A stretch of 64,000 nt of DNA from Cellulomonas sp. SG140 (GCF_025770785.1 NZ_JANZLA010000005.1:1-64000), one strand, 5' to 3'. Numbered from the stretch's first letter, positions 53,774 through 63,052 are shown. Program-made: numbers and translations. The notes: generated from the sequence alone by a model not told the origin.

Positions 53774-53988
53774 GGGGTGGTCCTTGGTCGGTCGGAGGGT
53801 CGCGGCGGTCGGGCGCGTCGCCCGTGACGGTCCGGCGTCGACGGTAACCGGGGGCTGCCCCGGCACCTCCGGGCCGGTGGTCCCCGGGGCGATGTGGAAC
53901 TCCTCACAGGCCGACCGCGGCCCGGCCCGACCCGGCGCCGGGATGCGTCCCGTCCTCCGCCCGTCCGGCCCAGGTCGGGGCGCGCAGC

Positions 53989-53994
53989 TACCGT
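53989..53994 (+). promoter_or_regulatory. -10 box of a leaderless LLM oxidoreductase transcript
   Basis: TACCGT ends 7 bases before ATG 54001, so the transcript would start at the A of ATG. No Shine-Dalgarno sequence is present, consistent with leaderless translation, which is common in actinobacteria. No convincing -35 was found. Confidence 0.5.
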
Positions 53995-54000
53995 CGGCAC

Positions 54001-54960
54001 ATGCCCGACGAGCCGCGCCATCCCCGCCGTTCCAGCGCGTCCTCCCGTCGCCCGCTCCGGGTCGGCGTCCAGCTGCCGGAGGTCGAGCGGGACGTCCGCT
54101 GGCCGGAGCTGCTGGACCTGGCCCGCCGCGTGGAGGACGTCGGCCTCGACTCGGTGTGGGTCGGCGACCACCTGCTCTACCGCTTCGCCGACGGCTCCAC
54201 CCGCGGCCCGTGGGAGGCCGGCTCGTTGCTGGCCGCGCTCGCGGCCTCGACGTCGCGGGTGACCCTCGGCCCGCTGGTGGCGTGCACGGCCTTCCGCAAC
54301 CCGGCGGTGCTGGCCAAGCAGGCGGCGACGCTCGACGAGATCAGCGGCGGCCGCTTCGTCCTCGGCCTGGGCGCGGGGTGGAACCCCGTCGAGTTCGCGG
54401 CGTTCGGGCTGCCCTTCGACCACCGCATCGCGCGGTTCGAGGAGGCGTTCACCATCATCCGGTCCCTGCTGCGCGACGGCTCCGTGGACTTCGTCGGGCA
54501 GTACTGGTCGGCACGCGACTGCGAGCTGGTGCCCCGCGGCCCGACGCCGGGCGGCCCCGCGCTGATGATCGGCTCGATCGGGCCGCGGATGCTGGCTGCC
54601 ACGGCGCCGCACGTCGACTCGTGGAACGCCTGGTACGCCGACACGGGTAACACGCCGGACGGGGCCGCCGCCGCGGCGCGGCCCCTGGCAGCGGCGCTGC
54701 GGGCGGCCGGACGGGAGTCCGACGAGGTCGCGCGGACCGTCGCCGTGCTCGTCCAGCTGCCGGGCGGCGTCGGCCGGACGATGGGGGACACCTCGGACTC
54801 CCAGCAGGTGCGCCCGCTCACGGGCTCGCCCGAGGAGCTGGCCGCGGGGCTGCGCGCCTACGCCGACGCCGGCATCACCGAGGTGCAGCTGGTGCTCGAC
54901 CCGATCACCGCCGGCTCGATCGAGGCGCTCCGCCCGGTGCTCGCGCTGCTCGACGCCTGA
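54001..54960 (+). CDS. LLM-class flavin-dependent oxidoreductase (probably F420-dependent)
   Basis: A 319-aa TIM-barrel protein from ATG 54001. Luciferase-like features: LRVGVQLPEVERDVRW, LDSVWVGDHLLYRFADG, ASTSRVTLGPLVACTAFRNP, LDEISGGRFVLGLGAGWNPV and PGGPALMIGSIGPRML. The RFVLGLGAGW block is typical of F420-using members in actinobacteria, although FMN use cannot be excluded. Substrate unknown. Single gene. Confidence 0.9.
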   Translation: MPDEPRHPRRSSASSRRPLRVGVQLPEVERDVRWPELLDLARRVEDVGLDSVWVGDHLLYRFADGSTRGPWEAGSLLAALAASTSRVTLGPLVACTAFRNPAVLAKQAATLDEISGGRFVLGLGAGWNPVEFAAFGLPFDHRIARFEEAFTIIRSLLRDGSVDFVGQYWSARDCELVPRGPTPGGPALMIGSIGPRMLAATAPHVDSWNAWYADTGNTPDGAAAAARPLAAALRAAGRESDEVARTVAVLVQLPGGVGRTMGDTSDSQQVRPLTGSPEELAAGLRAYADAGITEVQLVLDPITAGSIEALRPVLALLDA

Positions 54961-55037
54961 CGCCCTGCCTGGACCACGAGTCCGGGCCTTCGCCCCGTCG
55001 CGGCGACGAAGCCGCTGCTCACGCCCTGGAACCGGAA

Positions 55038-55051
55038 TGTGAAGGATCACA
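55038..55051. promoter_or_regulatory. 14-bp inverted repeat upstream of the sugar operon
   Basis: TGTGA-agga-TCACA has perfect 5-bp arms but a 4-base spacer, so it is not a canonical CRP/GlxR site (6-base spacer). It lies 190 bp before the binding-protein gene. The bound factor is unknown. Confidence 0.4.
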
Positions 55052-55113
55052 CCAGGCGCCACTGGGGAGGTCCGCAGCCAGGCCATCGCCGCTGGTGAGC
55101 AGGCACGTTACCC

Positions 55114-55133
55114 AATTGTTACCGCTCACAATC
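55114..55133. promoter_or_regulatory. LacI/GalR-type operator of the sugar ABC operon
   Basis: AATTGTTACCGCTCACAATC fits the LacI-family consensus TGTnAnCGnTnACA exactly and resembles lacO. It lies ~108 bp before the binding-protein ATG. The LacI gene at the operon's end (61,488) is the obvious partner. The rest of the 54,961-55,240 gap holds a strong ribosome site (AAGGAGG, 55226-55232) but no clear -35/-10 pair. Confidence 0.75.
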
Positions 55134-55240
55134 TTCCCCGATGTCCGATGTGAAGGTTAACGTCGCGCCCACGGACCTGGCTCAGCAGGTTTCCGGCTCA
55201 GTCCGGACGTGTCCGGGCTCAAAACAAGGAGGTTTTGAGG

Positions 55241-56239
55241 ATGAGGAAGAGGCTGCTCGCTGGGCTCGCGCTGGCAGGGGCCATCGCGCTGGCGACGACG
55301 GGATGTTCGGGCTCTGCCTCGGGCTCGACGGGCTCGAGCACGGCCGGTGGAGGGGGCGCCGCCCACAAGGTGATCACGGTCGGGTTCGCGCAGACGGGCT
55401 CGGAGTCCGGGTGGCGCGCCGCCAACACGCAGTCGATGAAGGATGCGTTCTCCGAGGCGAACGGCTTCAAGCTGATCTTCAACGCCGCGGACAACAAGCA
55501 GGAGGCCCAGATCGCGGCCGTCCGCAGCTTCATCAACCAGGGCGTCGACGCGATCGTCATCGCACCCATCACGGTGGACGGCTGGGACGACGTGCTCAAG
55601 GAGGCCAAGGCCGCCAAGATCCCGGTGATCCTCGAGGACCGGACGATCAACGTGTCGGACCCGAGCCTGTACGCCGCCTGGGTCGGCGACGACTTCAAGA
55701 AGGAGGGCCAGACGGCCGGCGAGTGGGCCAAGAAGACGGCAACCAGCCCGACCAACATGGTGGTGCTCGAGGGCACCACCGGCTCGGCCCCGGCGCTCGA
55801 CCGTGCGACCGGCTTCACGGCCGGCTCGGCCGGTGCTCCCATCACCACCCTCGCCTCGCAGACCGGCAACTTCACGCGGGCCGACGGCAAGACCGTGATG
55901 GAGGGCTTCCTGCAGAAGTACGGCAACAAGATCCAGATGCTGTTCGCCCAGAACGACGACATGGGTCTGGGCGCGCTCGACGCGATCACCGCAGCCGGTC
56001 TGACCCCCGGCAAGGACATCAAGATCGTGACGATCGACGCCACGCACGACGGCCTGCAGGCGCTCGCCGACGGGAAGTTCAACTACGTCGTCGAGTGCAA
56101 CCCGCTGCTCGGCCCGCAGGTGTCCGACCTGGTCAAGAAGGTGGTCGCCGGTCAGTCGGTGCCCAAGTCGCAGGTCGCCACGGACCAGTCCTTCACGCAG
56201 GACCAGGCCAAGACGGCGCTGCCCAGCCGCAAGTACTGA
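55241..56239 (+). CDS. Sugar ABC transporter substrate-binding lipoprotein (YtfQ-like)
   Basis: 332 aa from ATG 55241 (AAGGAGG eight bases upstream; a TTG at 55235 is too close). Lipoprotein signal with lipobox ATTGC (Cys22), a Ser/Gly-rich linker, then a periplasmic-binding-protein type 1 fold: ITVGFAQTGSESGWRAANTQ, DNKQEAQIAAVRSFINQGVD, AIVIAPITVDGWDDVL and LFAQNDDMGLGALDAI. It is closest in pattern to YtfQ, the galactofuranose-binding protein. It delivers sugar to the permeases encoded downstream. Predicted to be LacI-regulated. Confidence 0.92.
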   Translation: MRKRLLAGLALAGAIALATTGCSGSASGSTGSSTAGGGGAAHKVITVGFAQTGSESGWRAANTQSMKDAFSEANGFKLIFNAADNKQEAQIAAVRSFINQGVDAIVIAPITVDGWDDVLKEAKAAKIPVILEDRTINVSDPSLYAAWVGDDFKKEGQTAGEWAKKTATSPTNMVVLEGTTGSAPALDRATGFTAGSAGAPITTLASQTGNFTRADGKTVMEGFLQKYGNKIQMLFAQNDDMGLGALDAITAAGLTPGKDIKIVTIDATHDGLQALADGKFNYVVECNPLLGPQVSDLVKKVVAGQSVPKSQVATDQSFTQDQAKTALPSRKY

Positions 56240-56258
56240 CCCGCCAGGCACCGTCGAC

Positions 56259-56291
56259 GGGCGGGGGTCGGTCTCGTACCGGCCCCCGCCC
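56259..56291 (+). other. Intercistronic hairpin between binding-protein and ATPase genes
   Basis: GGGCGGGGGTCGG (56259-56271) pairs with CCGGCCCCCGCCC (56279-56291) over a 7-base loop, with one G-T pair. It follows the binding-protein stop by 19 bp. It may stop part of the transcription or protect the upstream message, giving more binding protein than ATPase, as seen in other ABC importer operons (inference). Confidence 0.75.
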
Positions 56292-56315
56292 CGGCCCACC
56301 GTGAAGGAAGCCCCG

Positions 56316-57857
56316 ATGTCCCTCACCGACGAGGAGACGACGAGCGACGCGCTCGTCGCGATGCGCGGCATCACCATCCAGTTCCCCGGGGTCAAGGCCC
56401 TGGACGACGTCGACCTCACGCTGCGCGGCGGGGAGATCCACGCGCTGATGGGCGAGAACGGCGCCGGCAAGTCGACGCTGATCAAGGCCCTCACCGGGGA
56501 GTACGCGGTCGACGCCGGCAGCATCGCCGTCGCCGGTGAGCAGCGCGTGTTCCACGGCACCGCCGATGCGCAGGCGGCCGGCGTGTCGACGGTGTACCAG
56601 GAGGTCAACCTCTGCGCGAACCTGTCGGTCGGCGAGAACGTCATGCTCGGCCACGAGGTGCGCCGCGCCGGACGGATCGACTGGCGCGCGACCCACCGGG
56701 AAGCGGCCGGCCACCTGCAGAACCTCGGCCTGAGGCTCGACACGCGCACCGCGCTGGGGAGCCACTCGATCGCCGTCCAGCAGCTCGTCGCGATCAGCCG
56801 CGCCATGGTGACCGAGGCGAAGGTGCTGGTGCTCGACGAGCCGACGTCCAGCCTCGACCGCGGGGAGGTCCAGCAGCTGTTCGCCGTGATGCGCGACCTG
56901 CGGTCGCGCGGTGTCGCCGTCCTGTTCGTCACGCACTTCCTCGACCAGGTGTTCGAGATCTCGGACCGGTGCACGGTGCTGCGCAACGGCCGGCTCGTCG
57001 GCGACTACCCGATCGACCAGCTGTCGCCCGGCCGTCTCGTCTCCCTGATGCTGGGCCGCGAGCTCGAGGACCTCGCCGCCCTCTCGGGCGCGTCCGACCG
57101 GCCGGTCGACAGGTCCGGCACCCCGGTGGTCCGCATGAAGGGGGCCGGCCGCAAGGGCCTCATCGAGCCCGTGGACGTCGACGTCTACCCCGGGGAGGTC
57201 GTGGGCATCGCCGGCCTGCTCGGGTCCGGCCGCACGGAGCTCGCGCGGGTGCTGGCAGGTGCGGACCACGCCGACCAGGGCCAGATCGAGGTCGCCGGCA
57301 AGGCCGTCAGGCTGAACACGCCGCGGCGCGGGATCGACCACGGCATCGCCTACTCGCCCGAGGACCGTCGCGCCGAGGGCATCCTGGGCGACCTGACCGT
57401 CGCGGAGAACATCGTGCTGGGCATCCAGGCGCGCAGGGGATGGCGCAAGGTGCGCAGGTCCGAGCAGGATGCGCTGGTGTCCGAGTACATCGCTGCTCTC
57501 GGCATCCGGCCCGCGAACCCGCACATGCTCATCCGCAACCTCTCGGGCGGCAACCAGCAGAAGGTGCTGCTGGCCCGGTGGCTCGCCACCGCACCGGCGC
57601 TGCTGATCCTCGACGAGCCGACGCGCGGCATCGACGTCGGCGCCAAGGCGGACATCCAGAGCAAGGTCGCCGAGCTGTCCGAGCAGGGGCTGTCCGTCGT
57701 GTTCATCTCCTCGGAGCTCGAGGAGGTGCTGCGCCTGTCGCAACGGATCGTCGTGATGCGCGAGCACCGCAAGATCGGCGAGCTGGCCTCGAGCGAGACC
57801 GACGTCGACGGACTGATCGACTTCATCGCCCACCAGGGCCGGGAGGGAGCGGCGTGA
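56316..57857 (+). CDS. Sugar ABC transporter ATP-binding protein 1 (YtfR/RbsA-like)
   Basis: A 513-aa protein; ATG 56316 with GAAGGAAG upstream. Two fused ABC modules. N-half: Walker A GENGAGKST, signature VQQLV, Walker B VLVLDEPTSSLD. C-half: degenerate Walker A GLLGSGRTE, signature LSGGNQQK and Walker B LLILDEPTRGIDVGA, as is normal in RbsA-type proteins. It energises uptake by the two permeases downstream. Its stop overlaps the first permease start (GTGA). Confidence 0.93.
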   Translation: MSLTDEETTSDALVAMRGITIQFPGVKALDDVDLTLRGGEIHALMGENGAGKSTLIKALTGEYAVDAGSIAVAGEQRVFHGTADAQAAGVSTVYQEVNLCANLSVGENVMLGHEVRRAGRIDWRATHREAAGHLQNLGLRLDTRTALGSHSIAVQQLVAISRAMVTEAKVLVLDEPTSSLDRGEVQQLFAVMRDLRSRGVAVLFVTHFLDQVFEISDRCTVLRNGRLVGDYPIDQLSPGRLVSLMLGRELEDLAALSGASDRPVDRSGTPVVRMKGAGRKGLIEPVDVDVYPGEVVGIAGLLGSGRTELARVLAGADHADQGQIEVAGKAVRLNTPRRGIDHGIAYSPEDRRAEGILGDLTVAENIVLGIQARRGWRKVRRSEQDALVSEYIAALGIRPANPHMLIRNLSGGNQQKVLLARWLATAPALLILDEPTRGIDVGAKADIQSKVAELSEQGLSVVFISSELEEVLRLSQRIVVMREHRKIGELASSETDVDGLIDFIAHQGREGAA

Positions 57858-58900
57858 ACGCCGTCATGAAGCATCGGCTGTTCTGGCCGGTCGTGGTGCT
57901 GCTCGCGCTGATCCTGGCGAACACGCTGTCGCGGCCGAGCTTCGTCAGCATCACCGTGCAGGACGGGCGGCTGTACGGGTCGCTCATCGACATCCTGCGC
58001 AACAGCGCACCGCTGATGCTCGTGGCCCTGGGGATGACCCTGGTGATCGCGACCCGCGGCATCGACCTGTCCGTCGGTGCGGTGATGGCGGTGTCGGGGG
58101 CCGTGGCCCTGCAGATCATCCAGGACTCGGGTGCCCCGTCGAACCCGTCCGTGCTCGCCGTGGCCATCGGCACCGCCGTGCTGGCCGGCCTGGCGTGCGG
58201 CGTCTGGAACGGCTTCCTCATCTCGGTGCTCGGCATCCAGCCGATCATCGCGACCCTCGTGCTGATGCTCGCCGGTCGCGGCATCGCGCTGCTGATCACG
58301 CGCGGCTTCATCACCACGATCAACAGCGACCCCTACAAGTTCATGGCGCAGGGGTACGTGCTCGGGCTGCCGTTCGCGTTCTACGTCTCGCTGGCGGCGA
58401 TCGCCGTCGTCGCCGTGATCGAGCGGCGCACGGCGCTCGGCGTGCTGACCGAGGCCGTCGGCATCAACCCGGAGGCGAGCCGGCTGGCCGGTGTGCGGGC
58501 CAGGGGCATCATCTGGGGCGCCTACGCCGCCAGCGGGCTGCTCGCCGGCTTCGCCGGCCTGCTCTACAGCTCCAACATCATGGCGGCGGACGCCAACGCG
58601 GCCGGTCTGTACATCGAGCTCGACGCGATCCTCGCGGTGGTGCTCGGCGGGACCTCCCTGGCCGGGGGCACGTTCAGCCTGGCCGGCACGGTCGTCGGCG
58701 TGTTCACCATCCAGACGCTGAAGTCGACCATCACGTTCCTCGGCGTCCCGCCGGCCGTCACGCCGGTGTTCATGGCGGCCGTCGTCGTGGTCGTCGTCCT
58801 CATCCAGTCCAGCCGGTTCCGGCGCTGGGTCGGTCGGCTCGGCGGTCGGCTGAGCGTGCGGTCCGCCCAGCCCGTCGAGCGAACGGAGGTCGCGTCATGA
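57854..58900 (+). CDS. Sugar ABC transporter permease 1 (YtfT-like)
   Basis: A 348-aa protein from GTG 57854, overlapping the ATPase stop by 4 bp. BPD_transp_2-type permease with about ten helices and the hallmark ALGMTLVIATRGIDLSVGAV. Also GIQPIIATLVLMLAGRGIAL and the coupling-loop region GINPEASRLAGVRARGI. It probably pairs with the next permease as a heterodimer, as YtfT does with YjfF. Its own stop overlaps the next ATG. Confidence 0.92.
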   Translation: MNAVMKHRLFWPVVVLLALILANTLSRPSFVSITVQDGRLYGSLIDILRNSAPLMLVALGMTLVIATRGIDLSVGAVMAVSGAVALQIIQDSGAPSNPSVLAVAIGTAVLAGLACGVWNGFLISVLGIQPIIATLVLMLAGRGIALLITRGFITTINSDPYKFMAQGYVLGLPFAFYVSLAAIAVVAVIERRTALGVLTEAVGINPEASRLAGVRARGIIWGAYAASGLLAGFAGLLYSSNIMAADANAAGLYIELDAILAVVLGGTSLAGGTFSLAGTVVGVFTIQTLKSTITFLGVPPAVTPVFMAAVVVVVVLIQSSRFRRWVGRLGGRLSVRSAQPVERTEVAS

Positions 58901-59919
58901 CGAGCACGCAGACGGTTCTGACGGGCGAGCTGCGCGCGGTGACGCGCCCGCACCGGTTCATGGCTCGGCACGCCTCGTGGATCCCCGTGTTCGCGGCGGT
59001 CGCGATCCTCGTCGTGATGGTGGTCGGCGCCCAGCTCTACTTCGGCAAGTTCCTCACGCCGCGGCTGGTGTCGTCGATCCTGCTCGACAACTCCTACCTG
59101 CTGATCCTGGCCGTCGGCATGACGTTCGTGATCCTCACGGGCGGCATCGACCTGTCCGTCGGGGCGGTGATGTCGTTCACCGGGATGATGGGTGCGAGCC
59201 TGCTGCGGGACGGGCTGCCGTCGTCCGTCGTCGCCCCGACGATGCTGGCGACCGGCGCCCTCATCGGGCTCGGTGTCGGCGTCCTGGTCCAGTACTTCGA
59301 CGTGCAGCCGTTCATCGCGTCCCTGGCAGGGATGTTCCTGGCGCGCGGGCTCGGGTTCGTGGTGAGCCTGAACTCGATCAAGGTCACCGACCCGGCGATC
59401 CTCTGGCTCCAGGGCACGCGCCTGCAGGCGGGGGCGGGCTGGTACATCACGCCGACCGGCATCATCGCGCTGCTGGTGGTCCTGGTCGGGGCCGGGCTGC
59501 TGGCGTACACGCGGTTCGGCCGCACCGTCTACGCGGTGGGTGGCAGCGAGCAGTCGGCGCGGCTGATGGGCCTGCCGGTCGCCCGCACCAAGCTGCTCGC
59601 CTACGTCGTCAGCGGTACGTGCGCGGGGCTCGCGGGCGTCATCTTCACCGCCTACACCGGCGCGGCCTACCCGCTGAACGGGATCGGCACCGAGCTCGAC
59701 ACGATCGCCGCGGTGGTGATCGGCGGGACGCTGCTGACCGGCGGCAGCGGGTTCGTCGTCGGCTCGATGATCGGCGTGTTCGTCTACGGGATGATCAAGA
59801 CGATCATCAACTTCCTCGGTGTCGACCAGTCGTGGACCCGCATCACCATCGGCGCCCTGCTGCTGCTGTTCGTCGTGGTCCAGCGGCTGATCGTCGCCCG
59901 GTCCGCACGGCGCAGATAG
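58897..59919 (+). CDS. Sugar ABC transporter permease 2 (YjfF-like)
   Basis: A 340-aa protein from ATG 58897. Same family as the preceding permease: AVGMTFVILTGGIDLSVGAV, VQPFIASLAGMFLARGLGFV, and the coupling loop GGSEQSARLMGLPVARTKLL. About ten membrane helices. Together with permease 1 it forms the membrane channel for the sugar bound by the YtfQ-like protein. The gap to the second ATPase is 39 bp. Confidence 0.92.
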   Translation: MTSTQTVLTGELRAVTRPHRFMARHASWIPVFAAVAILVVMVVGAQLYFGKFLTPRLVSSILLDNSYLLILAVGMTFVILTGGIDLSVGAVMSFTGMMGASLLRDGLPSSVVAPTMLATGALIGLGVGVLVQYFDVQPFIASLAGMFLARGLGFVVSLNSIKVTDPAILWLQGTRLQAGAGWYITPTGIIALLVVLVGAGLLAYTRFGRTVYAVGGSEQSARLMGLPVARTKLLAYVVSGTCAGLAGVIFTAYTGAAYPLNGIGTELDTIAAVVIGGTLLTGGSGFVVGSMIGVFVYGMIKTIINFLGVDQSWTRITIGALLLLFVVVQRLIVARSARRR

Positions 59920-59958
59920 GCTCGCCGTGGCCCGTCGGGGCGCCGTGCGGGCCACGGC

Positions 59959-61491
59959 ATGATGAGCACCATGGAGGACGCGCAGCCGCTGGTGCAGGTC
60001 ACCGGCGCGACGGTGCGCTTCCGGTCGGACACCGCGCTCGACGGCGTCGACTTCCGCATGTTCGCCGGCGAGGTCCACTCGCTCATGGGCGAGAACGGCG
60101 CCGGCAAGTCGACGCTGATCAAGGCGCTCACGGGCGCGCTGGCGCTGGACGCCGGCGAGGTCCGCCTCGGCGGTGAGGTGGTGCGGTTCGCCACGCCGCA
60201 CGACGCGCACCTGGCCGGCATCAGCACCGTGTACCAGGAGATCGACCTCCTGCCGAACCTGACGGTCGCGGAGAACATCGCGCTCGGCCGCGAGCCGCGC
60301 AACCGCGTCGGGGCCATCGACTGGGCCGCGACCCGTCGGCTGGCGCACGAGGCGCTCGCGGCCCTCGGCCTGGAGATCGACCCCGCGTCGGTGCTGGGCA
60401 CCCACCCGCTGGCCGTGCAGCAGCTCGTCGCGATAGCCCGCGCCATCTCGACGGACGTCAAGGTGCTGGTGCTCGACGAGCCCACGTCGAGCCTGGACTT
60501 CGACGAGGTCGCCGAGCTGTTCCGCGTCATCCGCGAGCTGAAGGCCCGTGGCGTCGCGATCCTGTTCGTCTCGCACTTCCTCGACCAGGTGTACGAGATC
60601 TGCGACCGCATCACGGTGCTGCGCAACGGCCGGCTGGTCGGGGAGTACCTGACCACCGAGCTGCTGCGGATCGACCTGGTGCAGAAGATGCTGGGCCGGT
60701 CCGCCGCCGCGCTCGCCGAGCGGCAGGCGTTCGACGCGCCCGACGACGACCCGTCCGTGACGCTGAGCGCCCGCGGCGTCACCGTCCTGCCGGGCATCGC
60801 CGACGCGGACGTCGACCTGGTCGAGGGCGAGGTGCTGGGCGTGGCTGGGCTGCTCGGCTCCGGCCGGACCAAGCTCGCCCGCGCCCTGACCGGTGTCGAC
60901 CGGCTGGAGGCCGGCATCATCCGCATCGACGGGCAGGAGCGGCGCCTGTCCAGCCCGCGCCGAGCGCTGTCCCTCGGCGTCGTCTACTCCTCGGAGAACC
61001 GCCGCACCGAGGGGCTGATCGGCGAGCTGAGCGTGCTGGAGAACATCACGCTGGCCCTGCAGGCGCAGCGCGGGGTGCTGCGCCGGATCCGGTCGGCGCG
61101 CCAGCGGGAGCTCGCGGCGAGCTGGGTCGAGGCGCTGGACATCCGCCCGCCGGACCTCGACCGGCCGGTCGCCAGCCTGTCCGGCGGCAACCAGCAGAAG
61201 GTGCTGCTCGCCCGGCTGCTGGCGCTGTCCCCGCGGGTGATCGTGCTCGACGAGCCGACGCGCGGCATCGACGTGGGCGCCAAGGTGGAGATCCAGAACC
61301 TGGTGGGCGAGCTGGCCGACAACGGGCTGTCCGTGGTGTTCATCTCGGCGGAGCTGGAGGAGGTGCTGCGGGTCGGCACGCGCGTGGCGATCCTGCAGGA
61401 CGGCCGCGTCGTCGACGTCGTGCCGTCCGAGGGCCTGACCACGGACTCGCTGCTGGCGATGGTGGCCCGGTCGGAGGGGGACGAGGCATGA
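59959..61491 (+). CDS. Sugar ABC transporter ATP-binding protein 2 (RbsA-like paralogue)
   Basis: 510 aa from ATG 59959 (ATGs at 59962 and 59971 are alternatives; no good ribosome site for any). Two ABC modules with GENGAGKST, VLVLDEPTSSLDF, C-half LSGGNQQK and IVLDEPTRGIDVGA. It is clearly a paralogue of the ATPase at 56,316. The E. coli ytfQRT-yjfF operon has one ATPase, so this second copy is extra. It could replace or pair with the first, or serve permeases encoded elsewhere. It overlaps the LacI gene by 4 bp. Confidence 0.9.
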   Translation: MMSTMEDAQPLVQVTGATVRFRSDTALDGVDFRMFAGEVHSLMGENGAGKSTLIKALTGALALDAGEVRLGGEVVRFATPHDAHLAGISTVYQEIDLLPNLTVAENIALGREPRNRVGAIDWAATRRLAHEALAALGLEIDPASVLGTHPLAVQQLVAIARAISTDVKVLVLDEPTSSLDFDEVAELFRVIRELKARGVAILFVSHFLDQVYEICDRITVLRNGRLVGEYLTTELLRIDLVQKMLGRSAAALAERQAFDAPDDDPSVTLSARGVTVLPGIADADVDLVEGEVLGVAGLLGSGRTKLARALTGVDRLEAGIIRIDGQERRLSSPRRALSLGVVYSSENRRTEGLIGELSVLENITLALQAQRGVLRRIRSARQRELAASWVEALDIRPPDLDRPVASLSGGNQQKVLLARLLALSPRVIVLDEPTRGIDVGAKVEIQNLVGELADNGLSVVFISAELEEVLRVGTRVAILQDGRVVDVVPSEGLTTDSLLAMVARSEGDEA

Positions 61492-62507
61492 GCGGCGACG
61501 GCGGCTCGCGCGCCGCGAACATCCTCGACGTCGCGCGGCTCGCGGGGGTGTCCCACCAAACGGTCTCGCGCGTGCTGAACGACCTGCCGAACGTGCGGCC
61601 GGCCACTCGCGCGCGCGTCGAGCAGGCGATCGCGCAACTGCGGTACAGCCCGTCACCGCAGGCCCGTGCGCTGGTGACCCGTCGCACCCGCACGATCGGC
61701 CTGGTCACCCCGATGGCCGCCGACTTCGGGCCGACGTCGGTGGCGATGCACTTCAACGTCGCGGCCCGGGCCGCCCGCTACAACGTCGAGACGGTCAGTC
61801 TGCTCGACACCGACCCGACCGACGTGCGGGCGATCGTCGAGAGCCTGCTGCGCCAGCGGGTGGACGCCATCGTGTTCGTCGTCGCCGACGCCGACGTGCT
61901 CGAGCTGGTCCGCGGCCTGGACCTGAGCGTCCCCGTGGTCGCCGCGGCGTCCACCGCGCGCCGCAGCCCGCTGTTCGTCTCGATCGACCAGTACCGGGGT
62001 GCGCGCTCCGCCGTCCGCCACCTGGCCGAGCTGGGCCACCAGCGGATCCTGCACCTGGCCGGCCCGCAGCGGGCCGCCGACGCGATCGAGCGCGTGCGCG
62101 GCTGGCGCGACGAGCTCGCGGAGCGCCGGCTCGAGATCGTCACCCCGCTGCACGGCGACTGGTCCGCGGCCAGCGGCTACCGGCTCGGTGCCGAGCTCGA
62201 CGTCGCCCCCGGGTCGGCGGTGTTCGTGGCCAACGACCACATGGCGATCGGTGTGCTCTCGGCCCTGCGCGAGCGGGGCCTGCGCGTGCCGGACGACGTC
62301 AGCGTGGTGGGGTTCGACGACGTGCCCGAGTCCGGCTACCTCTACCCGGCGCTGACCACCGTGCGGCAGGACTTCGCCGCGCTGGGCGAGCTGATGATGC
62401 AGAAGGTGCTGGTCGCCGTCGAGGAGCCGGACAGCGTCACGGTGGACACGCCGCTGCCGACGCACCTGGTGGTCCGCCAGTCCACCCGCGCCGCGGTCAC
62501 GCCGTGA
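61488..62507 (+). CDS. LacI-family transcriptional regulator of the sugar operon
   Basis: A 339-aa protein from ATG 61488, overlapping the ATPase stop. N-terminal LacI helix-turn-helix (NILDVARLAGVSHQTVSRVL, then NVRPATRARVEQAI) and the hinge helix region. The effector domain is the periplasmic-binding type (FVSIDQYRGARSAVRHLAEL, VFVANDHMAIGVLSAL, VGFDDVPESGYLYPALTTV). It probably binds the operator at 55,114-55,133 and is released by the transported sugar. Autoregulated if co-transcribed. Confidence 0.92.
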   Translation: MSGDGGSRAANILDVARLAGVSHQTVSRVLNDLPNVRPATRARVEQAIAQLRYSPSPQARALVTRRTRTIGLVTPMAADFGPTSVAMHFNVAARAARYNVETVSLLDTDPTDVRAIVESLLRQRVDAIVFVVADADVLELVRGLDLSVPVVAAASTARRSPLFVSIDQYRGARSAVRHLAELGHQRILHLAGPQRAADAIERVRGWRDELAERRLEIVTPLHGDWSAASGYRLGAELDVAPGSAVFVANDHMAIGVLSALRERGLRVPDDVSVVGFDDVPESGYLYPALTTVRQDFAALGELMMQKVLVAVEEPDSVTVDTPLPTHLVVRQSTRAAVTP

Positions 62508-63052
62508 CGAAGGCCTATGCCGCGCTCCTGCGGGGCATCAACGTCGGGGGCAACAAGAAGCTGCCGATGGCCGAGCTGCGGTCGCTGCTGACCGACCTGG
62601 GTCACGGCGACGTGCGCACCTACCTGCAGAGCGGCAACGCCGTCTTCACCAGCGACCACGACGACGAGGAGGCGCTCGCGACCCGGCTCCGGGCGGCCAT
62701 CGGGGCACGCTTCGGGTTCGACGTCGAGGTGCTGGTGCGCGACCACGACTACCTGAAGGCCGTCGCCGACGCCTGCCCGTTCCCGGCGGGGGTGCTGCAG
62801 GGCAAGCAGCTGCACGTCACGTACTTCTCCGAGCCGGTCGAGGAGTCCCGGTTCGCGTCCCTCGACCTGGCGGCGTTCCTGCCGGAGGAGGTCCGTCTCG
62901 GCGACCGCGCGCTCTACCTGTACGCCCCGGACGGTCTGGGCCGCTCCCCGCTCGCCGAGGCCCTGGCCCGGTCCGGACCGCCCAAGGGCGTCGTCGCGAC
63001 CAGCCGCAACTGGAACACCGTGCTGAAGCTGGTCGAGCTCACCGCGCCGTAG
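62504..63052 (+). CDS. DUF1697 family protein
   Basis: 182 aa from GTG 62504, overlapping the LacI stop by 4 bp. DUF1697 signature: YAALLRGINVGGNKKLPMAE, TYLQSGNAVFTS and NWNTVLKLVEL at the end. The family is widespread in bacteria without assigned function; some structures show a ferredoxin-like fold. Translational coupling to LacI is probably incidental, since this gene is not usually part of sugar operons. Confidence 0.92.
   Translation: MTKAYAALLRGINVGGNKKLPMAELRSLLTDLGHGDVRTYLQSGNAVFTSDHDDEEALATRLRAAIGARFGFDVEVLVRDHDYLKAVADACPFPAGVLQGKQLHVTYFSEPVEESRFASLDLAAFLPEEVRLGDRALYLYAPDGLGRSPLAEALARSGPPKGVVATSRNWNTVLKLVELTAP

Noticed and set aside
55038-55051. CRP/GlxR binding site
   Set aside because: The arms TGTGA/TCACA fit, but the spacer is 4 bases instead of 6, so I kept it only as an unassigned inverted repeat.
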